In this document: positions 10,057 to 19,359 of the stretch, in pieces
Layout of the letters: each line of letters begins with the position of its first letter
How positions within the stretch are numbered: position 1 is the first letter of the stretch
NCBI RefSeq assembly: GCF_945882965.1
Contig: NZ_CAMCWY010000006.1
Location: 52,936 to 116,935, forward strand
From: Sphingorhabdus sp. EL138
Lineage (GTDB): Bacteria > Pseudomonadota > Alphaproteobacteria > Sphingomonadales > Sphingomonadaceae
Length of the DNA: 64,000 nucleotides
Direction of reading: 5' to 3'
Notes under the pieces: model-generated
What the model saw: the letters and a program-made list of their open reading frames with translations, nothing else
The model's database searches: none
Told to the model about the DNA's origin: nothing
Position numbers and translations under genes: made by a program

Positions 10057-11256
10057 ATGGAAACCACACAAGAGATTATCCGGGTCGCCGCGCGCGGTGA
10101 TGGCGTTACTGCAAATGGCCGTTATGTGGCTTTGGCAGCACCAGGCGACAGTGTTGAGCCGTCGGGTGGGTTAATACATGGCCCGCACCACGTTACGCCG
10201 CCATGTCAGCATTTTCCGCTGTGCGGCGGTTGTCAGTTGCAACATCTAGACGAAGACAGTCTGCGCCTGTTTATTGCAGAGCGCGTGACGCATGCCCTTG
10301 CCACGCAACAGGTCGACATCGGCGAAGTGATGCCCGTGCATCTATCGCCGCCAAAGACGCGCCGCCGTATTGCTGTGCGTTCGGCCTGGGCTGGCAAGCA
10401 GTTTCAGCTTGGTTTCAGCACCGAGAAAAGCCATCGGATTATCGACTTACGTCAGTGTGACGTCATGGCGCCAGAATTGTTTGCCTTGCTTGCCCCGATG
10501 CGGGCCTTGCTTGAGCCAAGGCTAAACCGTGCGCGTCAAGTGCAGATTAAATTGGCAATGGTAGACCAAGGCGTCGATGTATTGATTGAGAACTGGATAG
10601 CCAATGATCTCGACACGCATGAGCTATTGTCCGAATTTGCCAAGGCTCAAAACATTGCGCGCCTGTCGCTGGATGAAGGCTATGGTCCCGTACCTTTTTA
10701 CGAGCCAGAGCCAGTTACTGTCACGCTTGGCGGGGTTGCGGTGGGCTATCAACCCTATGGTTTCCTGCAAGCCACAGTCGATGGTGAGGCGGCGTTGGTA
10801 AATGCGGTCAATGCAATCACTGGCAACGACAACATCGTGGCGGACTTGTTTGCAGGTTCGGGCACTTTCGCTTTATCCATGGGGGAAGGCCGCAAAATTT
10901 ATGCAGGCGAAGCCGACTTGCAGGCGAGCCTTGCGCTTAAAGCGGCGGCGGGGCATGCTGGCCGAACGATATTTGCAGAGCATCGCGACCTGTTCCGGCG
11001 GCCGCTGATGGTGGAAGAACTCAATAAATTCCAAACGGTGGTGCTTGATCCACCACGCGCAGGCGCAAAGGAACAAGTCGCTCAGCTTGCCGCGTCGAAT
11101 GTGCCAAACATCGCTTATGTAAGCTGTAACCCCGCCAGTTTTGCAAGGGATGCCAAAACCTTGGTTGCGGCTGGATACAGGTTGCAGCGGATCTGGCCGG
11201 TGGGGCAGTTCCGCTGGTCAACCCATATCGAGCTAGTAGGCCATTTTAGCCGTTAG
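10057..11256 (+). CDS. Class I SAM-dependent RNA uridine C5-methyltransferase (TrmA/RlmCD family)
   Basis: A 399-residue enzyme that forms 5-methyluridine in rRNA or tRNA. It has an N-terminal TRAM-like segment. The iron-sulfur cysteine motif is CQHFPLCGGCQ (Cys50, 56, 59) with a later RQCDVM. The SAM-binding ADLFAGSGTFAL follows, then the target-binding DPPRAGAKEQV and the catalytic cysteine motif YVSCNPASFARD. The Fe-S cysteines point to the RlmD/RumA branch rather than TrmA. The stop codon TAG 11254-11256 overlaps the stop of the convergent MAPEG gene by three bases. Confidence 0.88.
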   Translation: METTQEIIRVAARGDGVTANGRYVALAAPGDSVEPSGGLIHGPHHVTPPCQHFPLCGGCQLQHLDEDSLRLFIAERVTHALATQQVDIGEVMPVHLSPPKTRRRIAVRSAWAGKQFQLGFSTEKSHRIIDLRQCDVMAPELFALLAPMRALLEPRLNRARQVQIKLAMVDQGVDVLIENWIANDLDTHELLSEFAKAQNIARLSLDEGYGPVPFYEPEPVTVTLGGVAVGYQPYGFLQATVDGEAALVNAVNAITGNDNIVADLFAGSGTFALSMGEGRKIYAGEADLQASLALKAAAGHAGRTIFAEHRDLFRRPLMVEELNKFQTVVLDPPRAGAKEQVAQLAASNVPNIAYVSCNPASFARDAKTLVAAGYRLQRIWPVGQFRWSTHIELVGHFSR

Positions 11257-11696
11257 TGGAGCAGCACTGACATCACAGCATGCACCACGAGTATCGAGAG
11301 TGCAACGGATGACAACGTAAACAACGCAAAGCGTATGATCACGCGGTTAGAAAAAATCTGAACTAAGCTGTGTGCGACGCGCAGGCCGACATATGCCCAA
11401 GCAATAGTCGCGTTCAAATTGTCGCCTTGTCCAACCATCGCCAGCACCAAGCATACCGCATAAAATACTGTAGGTGCTTCGTGTAAGTGGTTGTAATTAT
11501 CTGCAACCCATGATGCTTTTTCTTCGCCTTTGGCGACTAGTGCATCGCGCAACGCGCCGCTGGAAGAACCCACAATCTTGGTTCCGTCAATGCCAGCACG
11601 CCCCATCGCGGGTAAGCGCTTGGCGTACATCCAAATCCAGATAATCATCGTCCACGCCGCAAGCGCGACGATTGGTCCTAAAATTGCACTCTGCAT
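11253..11696 (-). CDS. MAPEG family membrane protein (second of a tandem pair)
   Basis: A 147-residue protein with about four hydrophobic helices, of the MAPEG type (membrane-associated proteins in eicosanoid and glutathione metabolism). It has AKRLPAMGRAG near the N-terminus and the conserved NYNHLHEAPTVFYAVCLVLA segment, followed by AYVGLRVAHSLVQ. Its substrate is unknown; MAPEG proteins often act with glutathione. It is the downstream member of a tandem pair 13 bases apart, and its stop overlaps that of the methyltransferase gene. Confidence 0.85.
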   Translation of the reverse strand: MQSAILGPIVALAAWTMIIWIWMYAKRLPAMGRAGIDGTKIVGSSSGALRDALVAKGEEKASWVADNYNHLHEAPTVFYAVCLVLAMVGQGDNLNATIAWAYVGLRVAHSLVQIFSNRVIIRFALFTLSSVALSILVVHAVMSVLLH

Positions 11697-11709
11697 GTAA
11701 CTTCCCCCC

Positions 11710-12138
11710 TTAAATAGTTGCTAGAAACGCTTGTACCGCCAATATGGTAAGGCAGAAAGTCGATAGTAAAAAGAACATAAAGCGGATACTTACGGTATTA
11801 ACCGTTGCTTGCCATAGACTGTGAATCACGCGTAAACCAGTGTAGCCCCAGGCGAGCATGAGGGACAGGTCCGTTGCGCCGCCGGAGATTGCCAAGATCA
11901 TGATCGTGGCATAGAAAATCGTCGGTTGCTCCATGAGATGTATGTAATTGTGGGATTTCCAAGCGACCGATGGTGGCACATTAGGGTCAATATCTTGCCC
12001 GCGACCACCCGGGGCAGCCTTGCCGAGATCCATGCCGATCTTTGACATGGCCGGAAGCCGCGTCCCCGCCATCCAGAATAGCATTATAAGTGACCAGACC
12101 ACCAACGCAGCCGCTGGCGCCAAAATAGGCGTATTCAT
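11710..12138 (-). CDS. MAPEG family membrane protein (first of a tandem pair)
   Basis: A 142-residue MAPEG protein built like its neighbour: an N-terminal hydrophobic helix, GTRLPAMSKIG, the hallmark HNYIHLMEQPTIFYA, WGYTGLRVIHSLWQ, and a final hydrophobic helix. The two copies keep the same spacing of motifs but differ at most positions, so this is an old duplication. They are probably co-transcribed from upstream of 12138. Function beyond the family is not known. Confidence 0.85.
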   Translation of the reverse strand: MNTPILAPAAALVVWSLIMLFWMAGTRLPAMSKIGMDLGKAAPGGRGQDIDPNVPPSVAWKSHNYIHLMEQPTIFYATIMILAISGGATDLSLMLAWGYTGLRVIHSLWQATVNTVSIRFMFFLLSTFCLTILAVQAFLATI

Positions 12139-12220
12139 GTAAAAAATCCTCCCCGACTAAACAGTTGGGAAGGGGTGATGCACCTCAGACAAATTGTCAA
12201 ACGTAACTTAGGTCCTGACC

Positions 12221-13426
12221 CTAGACTTTTGAGCTTTGCGAACGCGTTGCCCGAACGCCTGCATCATTGGCTGGAGCCCAGCCATAAAGCGTTGCCATCG
12301 GCTGATCTCCTACAACCAGCGTTTCAGTCTCACCAAAGCCGTTAAACTCTGTCCGCATGGCACAGCCATAAGCGCCGAGCATACCGATTTCGATATAATC
12401 ACCAGCCTTGACGTCGTCCGGCAGAATGAATGGGCCGGCCATATGGTCCATATCGTCGCAGGTAGGCCCGTAGAAGCTGAATTCAGCCATCTGGGTACCA
12501 ATTGACGTTTCCGATCGCTGCAGGGCCACAGGGAAGCGCCAGCCGATATGCGCGGCGTCGAACAACGAACCATAAGCGCCGTCGTTGATGAATAACTCCC
12601 TACCGCGACGTTTCTCGACCTTCACCAGTAGAGAAGCATATTCGGCGCATAATGCCCGGCCAGGTTCGCACCAAAGTTCAGCGGAATAGCTAATCGGCAG
12701 ATCTTCAAAGCAGTTGTGAATGACATCGAAATAGCCATCCAGCGCCGGTGGCTCCATGCCGGGATAAACCGATGGAAAGCCGCCACCGACGTCTACAATA
12801 TCAACCGTGACGGATGCCTCGACAATCGCGGCGCGCACATGCTCCATGGCTTCGGCATAAGCCGCGGGCGTCATGGCTTGGCTGCCAACATGGAAGCATA
12901 TGCCAAGGCTGTCGGCGACCTGACGCGTTGCAACCAACAGGTCGGCAACTTCGGACGGATCAGCGCCAAATTTTGATGCAAGGCTTAGCTTTGCATGCTC
13001 AGACGATACACGAATGCGCACGCACAGTTCAAGGTCGGTCGCGCCATGTGTTGCACGCACGATCTTCTCCAGCTCTTCATGGCTGTCGAGGCTGAATGTG
13101 CGGACATTATGGTTGTGATAGGCCTGCGCGATGGCGCGCTCGCTCTTTACCGGATGCATGAAACACAGTTTCGCGTCTGGCAGGAATTTGTGGACCAGCC
13201 GGACTTCACCCAAGGATGCAACATCAAAATGCGTGATGCCAGCGTCCCAAAGGGTTTCGAGCAAGGCGGGTGACGGGTTCGCTTTGACGGCATAGAGCGA
13301 TTTACCCTGAAACTTTTCAACGAAGAAACGGGCAGCGCGCGCAGCAGCATGTGGGCGAAGGAGCGTGATTGGTTCATCCGGGCGGAGGGCGCGGACTACA
13401 GCAAGTGCGTCAGTGTTCTCGTACAA
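12221..13426 (-). CDS. Ornithine/lysine decarboxylase, PLP fold-type III
   Basis: An alanine racemase-fold decarboxylase of about 401 residues, expected to make putrescine (and perhaps cadaverine). The PLP lysine is in SLYAVKANPSP. The glycine loop is DVGGGFPSVYPG, and the phosphate/substrate segment is WCEPGRALCAEY. The C-terminal active-site cysteine motif PTCDDMD and the substrate-binding YGAYGCA-type loop are present. The start is uncertain: TTG 13426 gives the usual family length, and an in-frame TTG at 13462 lacks a ribosome site. Two minus-strand genes upstream make carboxynorspermidine or carboxyspermidine, so putrescine is the likely product used here. Confidence 0.88.
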   Translation of the reverse strand: MYENTDALAVVRALRPDEPITLLRPHAAARAARFFVEKFQGKSLYAVKANPSPALLETLWDAGITHFDVASLGEVRLVHKFLPDAKLCFMHPVKSERAIAQAYHNHNVRTFSLDSHEELEKIVRATHGATDLELCVRIRVSSEHAKLSLASKFGADPSEVADLLVATRQVADSLGICFHVGSQAMTPAAYAEAMEHVRAAIVEASVTVDIVDVGGGFPSVYPGMEPPALDGYFDVIHNCFEDLPISYSAELWCEPGRALCAEYASLLVKVEKRRGRELFINDGAYGSLFDAAHIGWRFPVALQRSETSIGTQMAEFSFYGPTCDDMDHMAGPFILPDDVKAGDYIEIGMLGAYGCAMRTEFNGFGETETLVVGDQPMATLYGWAPANDAGVRATRSQSSKV

Positions 13427-13588
13427 TTCAAGGGACCCCCAAAAGATAATATAAAACAACAAGGCTGCCTTGCGGTTATTGGAAGTCCCCCTGGGGCAGC
13501 GGACGAGCGACTTATGAAAAGCAGGCGAATTTGTAAAGCGATTCGTTTAGTTTTTAGGCCGTGAGCCCATACATATAACCATCGTGGC

Positions 13589-14743
13589 CTAGCTCAGGCG
13601 GTCTCGGAACGCGGTCCAATCGAAAGACCGCACGCATTCAAGCGTATCGCTATCGCTGTTCCACAACCAGAGCGAGGGCAAAGGCACGCCGTTAAACGTA
13701 TTTGTCTTCACCATGGAATAATGCGCCTGATCGAGGAACGCAAAACGCGCTCCGGGCTCTGCTGGAACAGGCAAAACATAATCGCCTATAATGTCCCCGG
13801 CGAGGCAAGATGGCCCTCCCAGACGCACAGGAGAGCCTTCTGAACGCTCTCCTAGCATGGCGGAGCGATAGGGTGCCTCAATCACGTCAGGCATATGGCA
13901 GGTGGCGCTAATATCGGTGATGCCAACCTGAATATCGTTTTCAAACACGTCGAGCAATTCGCCAATCAATATCCCTGCATCAAGCGCGATTGCTTCGCCG
14001 GGTTCGAGGTAGACGTCCAAGCCCGTTTCGGCGCGGACTTCGCGAATGAATGCGACAAGTTCATCCCGTTGATAATCTGCCCGCGTGATATGGTGACCGC
14101 CGCCAAAGTTTAACCAGCTTAGCTGTCCCAAATAAGGCGCAAACTGGGGCTTCAGTATTTCCCATGTGCGCTTAAGCGGTTCAAAATCCTGTTCGCAAAG
14201 CGTATGGAAGTGCAGGCCAGAAACGCCTTCGAGATGCTCTGCCTTCAACTGGCTTATCGGAAACCCAAGCCGCGATCCCGGCGAGCAGGGATCATATTTC
14301 GCCACTTCACCCTCGGCATGTTCGGGATTGATACGAAGGCCAACATCGACCCCGTCATTCAGGAACGACGCAAAACGTTTGTGCTGCGATGGGCTATTGA
14401 AAATAACATGGTCGGAAATGTCGACGATTTCGGCCATGTCAGCCTCTTTATAGCCAGCGCAATAGGTCGCGATTTCGCCCTTATAATAATCCCGCGCGAG
14501 CCGGGATTCCCAAAGGCCCGAACTGCATACGCCATCCAGATATTCGCCGATAATCGGTGCGACCTTCCACATGGAAAAAGCCTTCATCGCGCATAATATC
14601 TTGGCACCCGAACGCAGTTTAACATCCGCCAAAATGGCAAGATTTCGCCGCAGCGCCACCTCGTCCACAACAAAGGCGGGCGAGGGGACGCGGTGAAGGT
14701 CAAAATGGGCAAATGCCCCGGGATCGCCTGCCTTGGTTTCCAT
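13589..14743 (-). CDS. nspC: Carboxynorspermidine/carboxyspermidine decarboxylase
   Basis: A 384-residue PLP fold-type III decarboxylase that removes the carboxyl group from carboxyspermidine or carboxynorspermidine, giving spermidine or norspermidine. The PLP lysine is in ILCAMKAFSMW. SSGLWESRLA and LNFGGGHHITR are NspC-specific. The catalytic cysteine is in GGPSCLAGD. It lies between the carboxynorspermidine synthase and ornithine decarboxylase genes on the same strand. This is the gene set of the S-adenosylmethionine-independent spermidine route. Confidence 0.92.
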   Translation of the reverse strand: METKAGDPGAFAHFDLHRVPSPAFVVDEVALRRNLAILADVKLRSGAKILCAMKAFSMWKVAPIIGEYLDGVCSSGLWESRLARDYYKGEIATYCAGYKEADMAEIVDISDHVIFNSPSQHKRFASFLNDGVDVGLRINPEHAEGEVAKYDPCSPGSRLGFPISQLKAEHLEGVSGLHFHTLCEQDFEPLKRTWEILKPQFAPYLGQLSWLNFGGGHHITRADYQRDELVAFIREVRAETGLDVYLEPGEAIALDAGILIGELLDVFENDIQVGITDISATCHMPDVIEAPYRSAMLGERSEGSPVRLGGPSCLAGDIIGDYVLPVPAEPGARFAFLDQAHYSMVKTNTFNGVPLPSLWLWNSDSDTLECVRSFDWTAFRDRLS

Positions 14744-14768
14744 ATAAAAATTTACCTACCATAAGGTT

Positions 14769-14865
14769 CGTCGCACCATCGGAGGCTGGTGCCTATCTCG
14801 CTTATCCATCTTGCGCAGTGCTCTGCTTAGAGGCGTGATGGGTCCCAGCCTGCGCCGGGGCGACG
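14769..14865. repeat. Composite inverted repeat (two unlike palindromic arms)
   Basis: In the gap between nspC and the carboxynorspermidine synthase. The left arm is a GCACC...GGTGCCTATC palindrome and the right arm, inverted, a GCCCC...GGGACCCATC palindrome. The same two unlike arms occur face to face at 32597-32682. The arrangement recalls the paired REP units of enterobacterial BIMEs. Confidence 0.6.
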
Positions 14866-14870
14866 GGGAA

Positions 14871-16079
14871 TTAAAAGCCCAAAGGCCCGTCCAATTCCTT
14901 CATCTGCCACGGCAGGCCATGCGAATTGAGCATGTCCATGAACGGATCAGGATCAAACTGTTCAATATTCCACACGCCAGCACCAGACCATTTGCCTGTG
15001 AGCAGCATCGCTGCGCCAATCATCGCTGGAACGCCGGTGGTGTAACTGACGGCTTGGTTGCCGGTTTCCGCATAAGCATCCTCATGGTCGCAGATATTGT
15101 AGATGTAGAGCGTCTTTTCCTTGCCGTCTTTGCCAAGGCCAGTCGCGATGCAGCCAATGTTGGTCTTACCTTTGGTCGTCGGACCAAGCGACGCGGGTTC
15201 CGGCAATACAGCCTTGAGGAACTGAAGCGGAATGATTTCCTTGCCTTCATAGATGACTGGGTCAATCCGCGTCATGCCGACCGCCTGAAGCACGTTCAGA
15301 TGCATGATATAAGCATCGCCAAAGGTCATCCAGAAACGGATGCGCTTGATTTCGGGCAAATGTGTTTTGAGGCTTTCGATTTCCTCATGATACATCAGAT
15401 ACATATTCTTTGGGCCAACGGCTTCAAAGTCGAAGCTTTGTTTCACGGACATCGCCGGGGTTTCGACCCAGTTGCCATTTTCCCAATGCCGCGCCACGGC
15501 GGTCACTTCGCGAATGTTAATTTCGGGGTTGAAGTTGGTGGCAAAGGCCTGACCATGGTCGCCGCCATTGCAATCCAATATGTCGAGCGTATCGATGCGG
15601 TCGAAATAATGCTTTTTCAAATAGGTCGTAAACACGCTGGTGACGCCGGGGTCAAAACCCGAACCCAACAAAGCGACGAGGCCCGCATCCTTGTAACGAT
15701 CCTGATATGCCCACTGCCAATGATATTCGAACTTCGCGACATCCAACGGCTCGTAATTTGCCGTGTCCATATAATGCACACCAGCGGCCAGACATGCATC
15801 CATGATGTTGAGGTCTTGATAAGGCAAAGCAAGGTTTACAACGAGGCTTGGCTTGATCTGGTTCAACAACGTTGTGGTCGCAGGCACATCATCGGCATCC
15901 AGACCATATGTGTCGATGTCGACGCCAGTCCGTTCCTTCACTGAAGCGGCAATCGCATCGCATTTCGACTTGGTGCGACTTGCGAGGCTGATATGGCTAA
16001 AGATATCCGGGTTCATGGCCATCTTGTGGACTGCAACCGACCCAACGCCGCCTGCGCCAATTACCATTATCTTGCTCAT
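14871..16079 (-). CDS. Carboxynorspermidine synthase (saccharopine dehydrogenase family)
   Basis: A 402-residue NAD(P)H enzyme. It condenses aspartate semialdehyde with putrescine or 1,3-diaminopropane and reduces the imine to carboxyspermidine or carboxynorspermidine. It has a Rossmann start VIGAGGVGSVAVHKMA, then DTANYEPLD and LGSGFDPGVTSVF, all typical of the CANSDH branch rather than true saccharopine dehydrogenase. I chose ATG 16079 because AGAGGAA lies nine bases upstream; a TTG two codons earlier would put the site too close. It is the first gene of the polyamine block, divergent from the dehydratase gene. Confidence 0.9.
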   Translation of the reverse strand: MSKIMVIGAGGVGSVAVHKMAMNPDIFSHISLASRTKSKCDAIAASVKERTGVDIDTYGLDADDVPATTTLLNQIKPSLVVNLALPYQDLNIMDACLAAGVHYMDTANYEPLDVAKFEYHWQWAYQDRYKDAGLVALLGSGFDPGVTSVFTTYLKKHYFDRIDTLDILDCNGGDHGQAFATNFNPEINIREVTAVARHWENGNWVETPAMSVKQSFDFEAVGPKNMYLMYHEEIESLKTHLPEIKRIRFWMTFGDAYIMHLNVLQAVGMTRIDPVIYEGKEIIPLQFLKAVLPEPASLGPTTKGKTNIGCIATGLGKDGKEKTLYIYNICDHEDAYAETGNQAVSYTTGVPAMIGAAMLLTGKWSGAGVWNIEQFDPDPFMDMLNSHGLPWQMKELDGPLGF

Positions 16080-16133
16080 CTGCAATTTCCTCTTATCAGA
16101 GATTCGTTAAAAACACGCATATAGGGGCCTTTT

Positions 16134-17120
16134 ATGTCAGGACAAGAATTGGCTGCGGCCCACAAGATACCTACGCACGAAGGCGTTCGGCGGGCTATGG
16201 CCAAAATTGCCGATATCTTGCCTAAAACACCGTTGCTACCGCTTGAGGTGGACAGCGTAACCATCTGGTGCAAGGCCGAAATGCTTCAGCCGATTGGTGC
16301 TTTCAAGATACGGGGCGCGTGGCATCGCCTGTCCGACCTGAACGAAGAAGAACGCGCAAGGGGTGTTGTGGGCGTATCCAGCGGCAACCATGCCCAAGGC
16401 GTGGCTTGGGCAGCGAAGAAGCTTGGAATAGCTGCAACTATCGTCATGCCATCGAATGCGCCGCGCATGAAGCTGGAGGCGACGAAGGCTCTTGGTGCTG
16501 ATGTGGTTCTCTACGACCGCGCCACCCAATCGCGTGACGAAATCGCCGCTGTGTTAATTGCCAAAAGCGGCGCAACATTGGTGCACGCGTTTGGCGATCC
16601 GTGGGTAATTGAAGGGCAGGGGACGGCTGGCATCGAAATCACGGAACAACTTAAGGGTTTCGGCTTGTCCGGGCCAGATATGATTATTTCCTGCTGCGGC
16701 GGAGGAGGCTTGGCCTCTGGCCTTGCGCTGGCATGTCCGGATGCAGACATCGCTATTGTTGAACCTGAAGGATGGGATGATATCATTCGTTCGCTTGATG
16801 CAGGTAAAATTTTGCCTGTTAAAGACCTCAATCACCCAACTTATTGTGACGCACTTCAAACGCCGCAAACTTATCCCGTGAATTTTGATATATTGCAAAG
16901 CCGCGTATCTCAGGGTGTTTCGGTCACGACTGACGAAGTGGCGACCGCGATGCGCGTGGTGTTTGAAAAGCTACACCTCGTTGTGGAACCCGGCGGCGCG
17001 GTTGCGCTGGCTGCTGTGCTTGCAGGTAAAATTCAACCAAAAAATGTTACCGCCATAACCTTGTCAGGCGGAAACGTGGATCGGGACGTGTTCGTGAAGT
17101 TGCTTGCTCAGGCCGCCTGA
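16134..17120 (+). CDS. Threonine/serine dehydratase-type PLP enzyme
   Basis: A 328-residue fold-type II PLP enzyme that most likely deaminates threonine or serine to a 2-oxo acid. Serine racemase activity is a known alternative for this short form. The PLP lysine is in [10 protein letters not shown], the substrate loop is [10 protein letters not shown], and the glycine-rich phosphate cup is [10 protein letters not shown]. There is no C-terminal ACT domain, so feedback control by isoleucine as in biosynthetic IlvA is not expected. It is convergent with hemA, and the two reading frames overlap by 13 bases. Confidence 0.87.
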   Translation: MSGQELAAAHKIPTHEGVRRAMAKIADILPKTPLLPLEVDSVTIWCKAEMLQPIGAFKIRGAWHRLSDLNEEERARGVVGVSSGNHAQGVAWAAKKLGIAATIVMPSNAPRMKLEATKALGADVVLYDRATQSRDEIAAVLIAKSGATLVHAFGDPWVIEGQGTAGIEITEQLKGFGLSGPDMIISCCGGGGLASGLALACPDADIAIVEPEGWDDIIRSLDAGKILPVKDLNHPTYCDALQTPQTYPVNFDILQSRVSQGVSVTTDEVATAMRVVFEKLHLVVEPGGAVALAAVLAGKIQPKNVTAITLSGGNVDRDVFVKLLAQAA

Positions 17121-18328
17121 GCGACCGGCATTTCCATCCGGCCCCAGATTTCCAGCAACGCCGCCGTTAAATCGCGCATCATGCCCTCATGATGTTGCGG
17201 CCCCGGCGTGAAGCGCAACCGTTCCGTGCCACGTGGCACTGTCGGGTAATTGATCGGCTGCACATATACGCCATATTCGGCGAGCAATATATCGCTGACT
17301 TTTTTCGCTTTCACAGGGTCGCCGACCATCAACGGCACGATATGCGTGTTGCTTAGCATCACAGGCAGACCCGCGTCGGCAAAAAGCTTTTTCAGCATAG
17401 CAGCATTGGCTTGCTGCGCATCACGCTCCACGCTTGAAGCCTTCAAATGGCGTACAGCGGCCAATACGCCTGCGACCAACACTGGCGACAAGGATGTCGT
17501 AAAGATGAAGCCCGGTGCATAAGAACGGATCACATCAATGATATTCTGGTCCGCTGCGATATAGCCGCCCATAACGCCGAACGCCTTGCCTAACGTGCCT
17601 TCGATAATGGTTACACGGTCCGCCACAGCATCACGTTCTGAAATACCGCCACCACGTGCGCCATACATGCCGACGGCGTGAACTTCGTCACAATAGGTGA
17701 GGGCGTTATATTTGTCAGCAAGATCGCAGACCGCAGCAATGGGCGCAACGTCGCCGTCCATCGAATAGACGCTTTCAAAGGCAATCAGCTTCGGCACTTC
17801 GGGATCATCGGCTGCGAGCAATTCTTCAAGATGCGCCATGTCATTGTGCCGCCAAACGCGCTTTTCACACCCTGCGTTGCGGATGCCAGCAATCATTGAC
17901 GCATGGTTCAATTCATCCGAATAAATAATGCAGCCCGGCAGCACCTTAGCAAGCGTAGATAAAGTCGCGTCGTTCGAAACATAGCCTGAAGTAAACAGCA
18001 ACGCGCCATCCTTGCCATGCAAGTCAGCGAGTTCATGTTCAAGTTCGACGTGATAATGGGTGTTTCCGCCGATGTTGCGCGTTCCGCCAGAACCGGCGCC
18101 CACATCATGCAAAGCGTTTTCCATGGCGCTGATCACGTCGGGGTGCTGGCCCATGCAAAGATAATCATTCGAGCACCACACGGTGATGTCCTTTGGACCA
18201 TTATGTCCGGCAAAGCAGCGCGCGTTGGGATAATTTCCCTTGTTCCGAAGGATATCGATGAACACGCGATAGCGACCCTCGGCATGAAGCCGATCAATCG
18301 CTTTTTCGAAAACAGCGTTATAATTCAT
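17108..18328 (-). CDS. hemA: 5-aminolevulinate synthase
   Basis: A 406-residue fold-type I PLP enzyme. It condenses glycine and succinyl-CoA to 5-aminolevulinate, the first step of heme synthesis in Alphaproteobacteria. The motifs are [44 protein letters not shown] and the PLP lysine in [16 protein letters not shown] 18328 gives the family N-terminus [15 protein letters not shown]. The gene is on the murI strand, with a 31-codon ORF ending five bases before it. Its 3' end overlaps the convergent dehydratase gene. Confidence 0.95.
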   Translation of the reverse strand: MNYNAVFEKAIDRLHAEGRYRVFIDILRNKGNYPNARCFAGHNGPKDITVWCSNDYLCMGQHPDVISAMENALHDVGAGSGGTRNIGGNTHYHVELEHELADLHGKDGALLFTSGYVSNDATLSTLAKVLPGCIIYSDELNHASMIAGIRNAGCEKRVWRHNDMAHLEELLAADDPEVPKLIAFESVYSMDGDVAPIAAVCDLADKYNALTYCDEVHAVGMYGARGGGISERDAVADRVTIIEGTLGKAFGVMGGYIAADQNIIDVIRSYAPGFIFTTSLSPVLVAGVLAAVRHLKASSVERDAQQANAAMLKKLFADAGLPVMLSNTHIVPLMVGDPVKAKKVSDILLAEYGVYVQPINYPTVPRGTERLRFTPGPQHHEGMMRDLTAALLEIWGRMEMPVAQAA

Positions 18329-18333
18329 GGACG

Positions 18334-18429
18334 TTAACCCCGGTTTGAAACCACTATCGCGGCATGCCAACAGCCAATAATCATTGGAAATGCAAAAATC
18401 CAGCGCGAACGACTTGCAATAAGCGTCAT
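18334..18429 (-). CDS. Candidate 31-residue hydrophobic peptide just upstream of hemA
   Basis: An ATG at 18429 is preceded by GCGGAACAAGA, a plausible ribosome site. It opens 31 codons ending in TAA at 18334, five bases before the hemA ATG and 29 bases after the murI stop. The peptide is MTLIASRSR followed by a hydrophobic run ([18 protein letters not shown]) and a short polar end, as expected of a single membrane-spanning peptide or a leader. The tight fit between the two flanking genes is the main argument that it is translated. I know of no named family. Confidence 0.3.
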   Translation of the reverse strand: MTLIASRSRWIFAFPMIIGCWHAAIVVSNRG

Positions 18430-18457
18430 TCTTGTTCCGCTATTGCGATATTTCCGC

Positions 18458-19261
18458 TTACAGTGATGTAATCTGCGTTACACCTAAAGAAAACAACGCC
18501 GGAAGCAGCGATGCTAGCGCGCTGACCTCCCCGGTCGTTACGAATATACCGTCTGTTGGATTATCGGGCCAACTTTGATCTTTCGTCAAATGAAAGACGC
18601 GGCGTGCGATGCCGACAGCGCCATCGACAAACCGCATATGCGGAGCTGCGGCCAATAATTCCTCTTCCACCAATGGAAAATGCGTGCAGCCAAGGACAGT
18701 CACGTCAAGGCGTTCACCAACGGGTTGCTCCATCAAGCCAGCCATCGCTCGGGCGTAAATTGCTGGGTCAACCACTTCGCCGCGCATTTTTGCTTCAGCC
18801 GCGCGCACGAGTTCAGGCGCGGCATGGCGTAACATACGCATGTGCGGGGCATGTTCGGCCTGAAGCTCGTCCACATAGGCCTGACGGACGGTTGCAGCCG
18901 TCCCCAATAGACCAATGACGCCAGTCTGACTTGCCTCGGCAGCAGGCTTGATTGCAGGAACGGTGCCAACCACGGGCACATTCAAAGCGGCGCGCACATG
19001 GCTCAGGGCAATAGTGCAGGCGGTGTTACAGGCAATAATGACAAGGCGTGGCTGATATCGCTCAACCAAGCGGCCAAGTAAGGCGGGCACCCGTGCCGAA
19101 ATCTCCGCCTCAGTCTTGGTTCCGTAAGGTAAGCCTGTATAATCGGCTGCAAACACGATTGGAGCGCGTGGTAAGGCTGCCTGCACCGCCTTTAAAACCG
19201 AGAGGCCACCAATGCCCGAATCGAAAAATAATAAAGGTGCGACATCTGGAACAATCGTCAT
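18458..19261 (-). CDS. murI: Glutamate racemase
   Basis: A 267-residue cofactor-independent racemase that supplies D-glutamate for peptidoglycan. Both catalytic cysteines are visible, in IIACNTACTIAL and VLGCTHFPL. The N-terminal FFDSGIGGLSVL and the ADYTGLPYGTK segment are family hallmarks. The start ATG is at 19261. It is followed on the same strand by the small candidate ORF and hemA. Confidence 0.95.
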   Translation of the reverse strand: MTIVPDVAPLLFFDSGIGGLSVLKAVQAALPRAPIVFAADYTGLPYGTKTEAEISARVPALLGRLVERYQPRLVIIACNTACTIALSHVRAALNVPVVGTVPAIKPAAEASQTGVIGLLGTAATVRQAYVDELQAEHAPHMRMLRHAAPELVRAAEAKMRGEVVDPAIYARAMAGLMEQPVGERLDVTVLGCTHFPLVEEELLAAAPHMRFVDGAVGIARRVFHLTKDQSWPDNPTDGIFVTTGEVSALASLLPALFSLGVTQITSL

Positions 19262-19359
19262 GGCAGGGCGATAAACGCCAGCGGGCTAACTAGCAAGGCG
19301 ATGACCTTGAGCGTGCGGAACAAAACAGCTACACCATATTGAAATCTAGGGGGATTCGC

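Noticed and set aside
13505..13588. TAGGCC...GGCCTA pair near the nspC stop as a terminator
   Set aside because: The stem is only six bases around a long loop, with no T-run downstream on the coding strand.
14811..15944. 377-codon plus-strand frame opposite the carboxynorspermidine synthase gene
   Set aside because: It mirrors the real gene, begins inside a repeat, and has no protein-like motifs.
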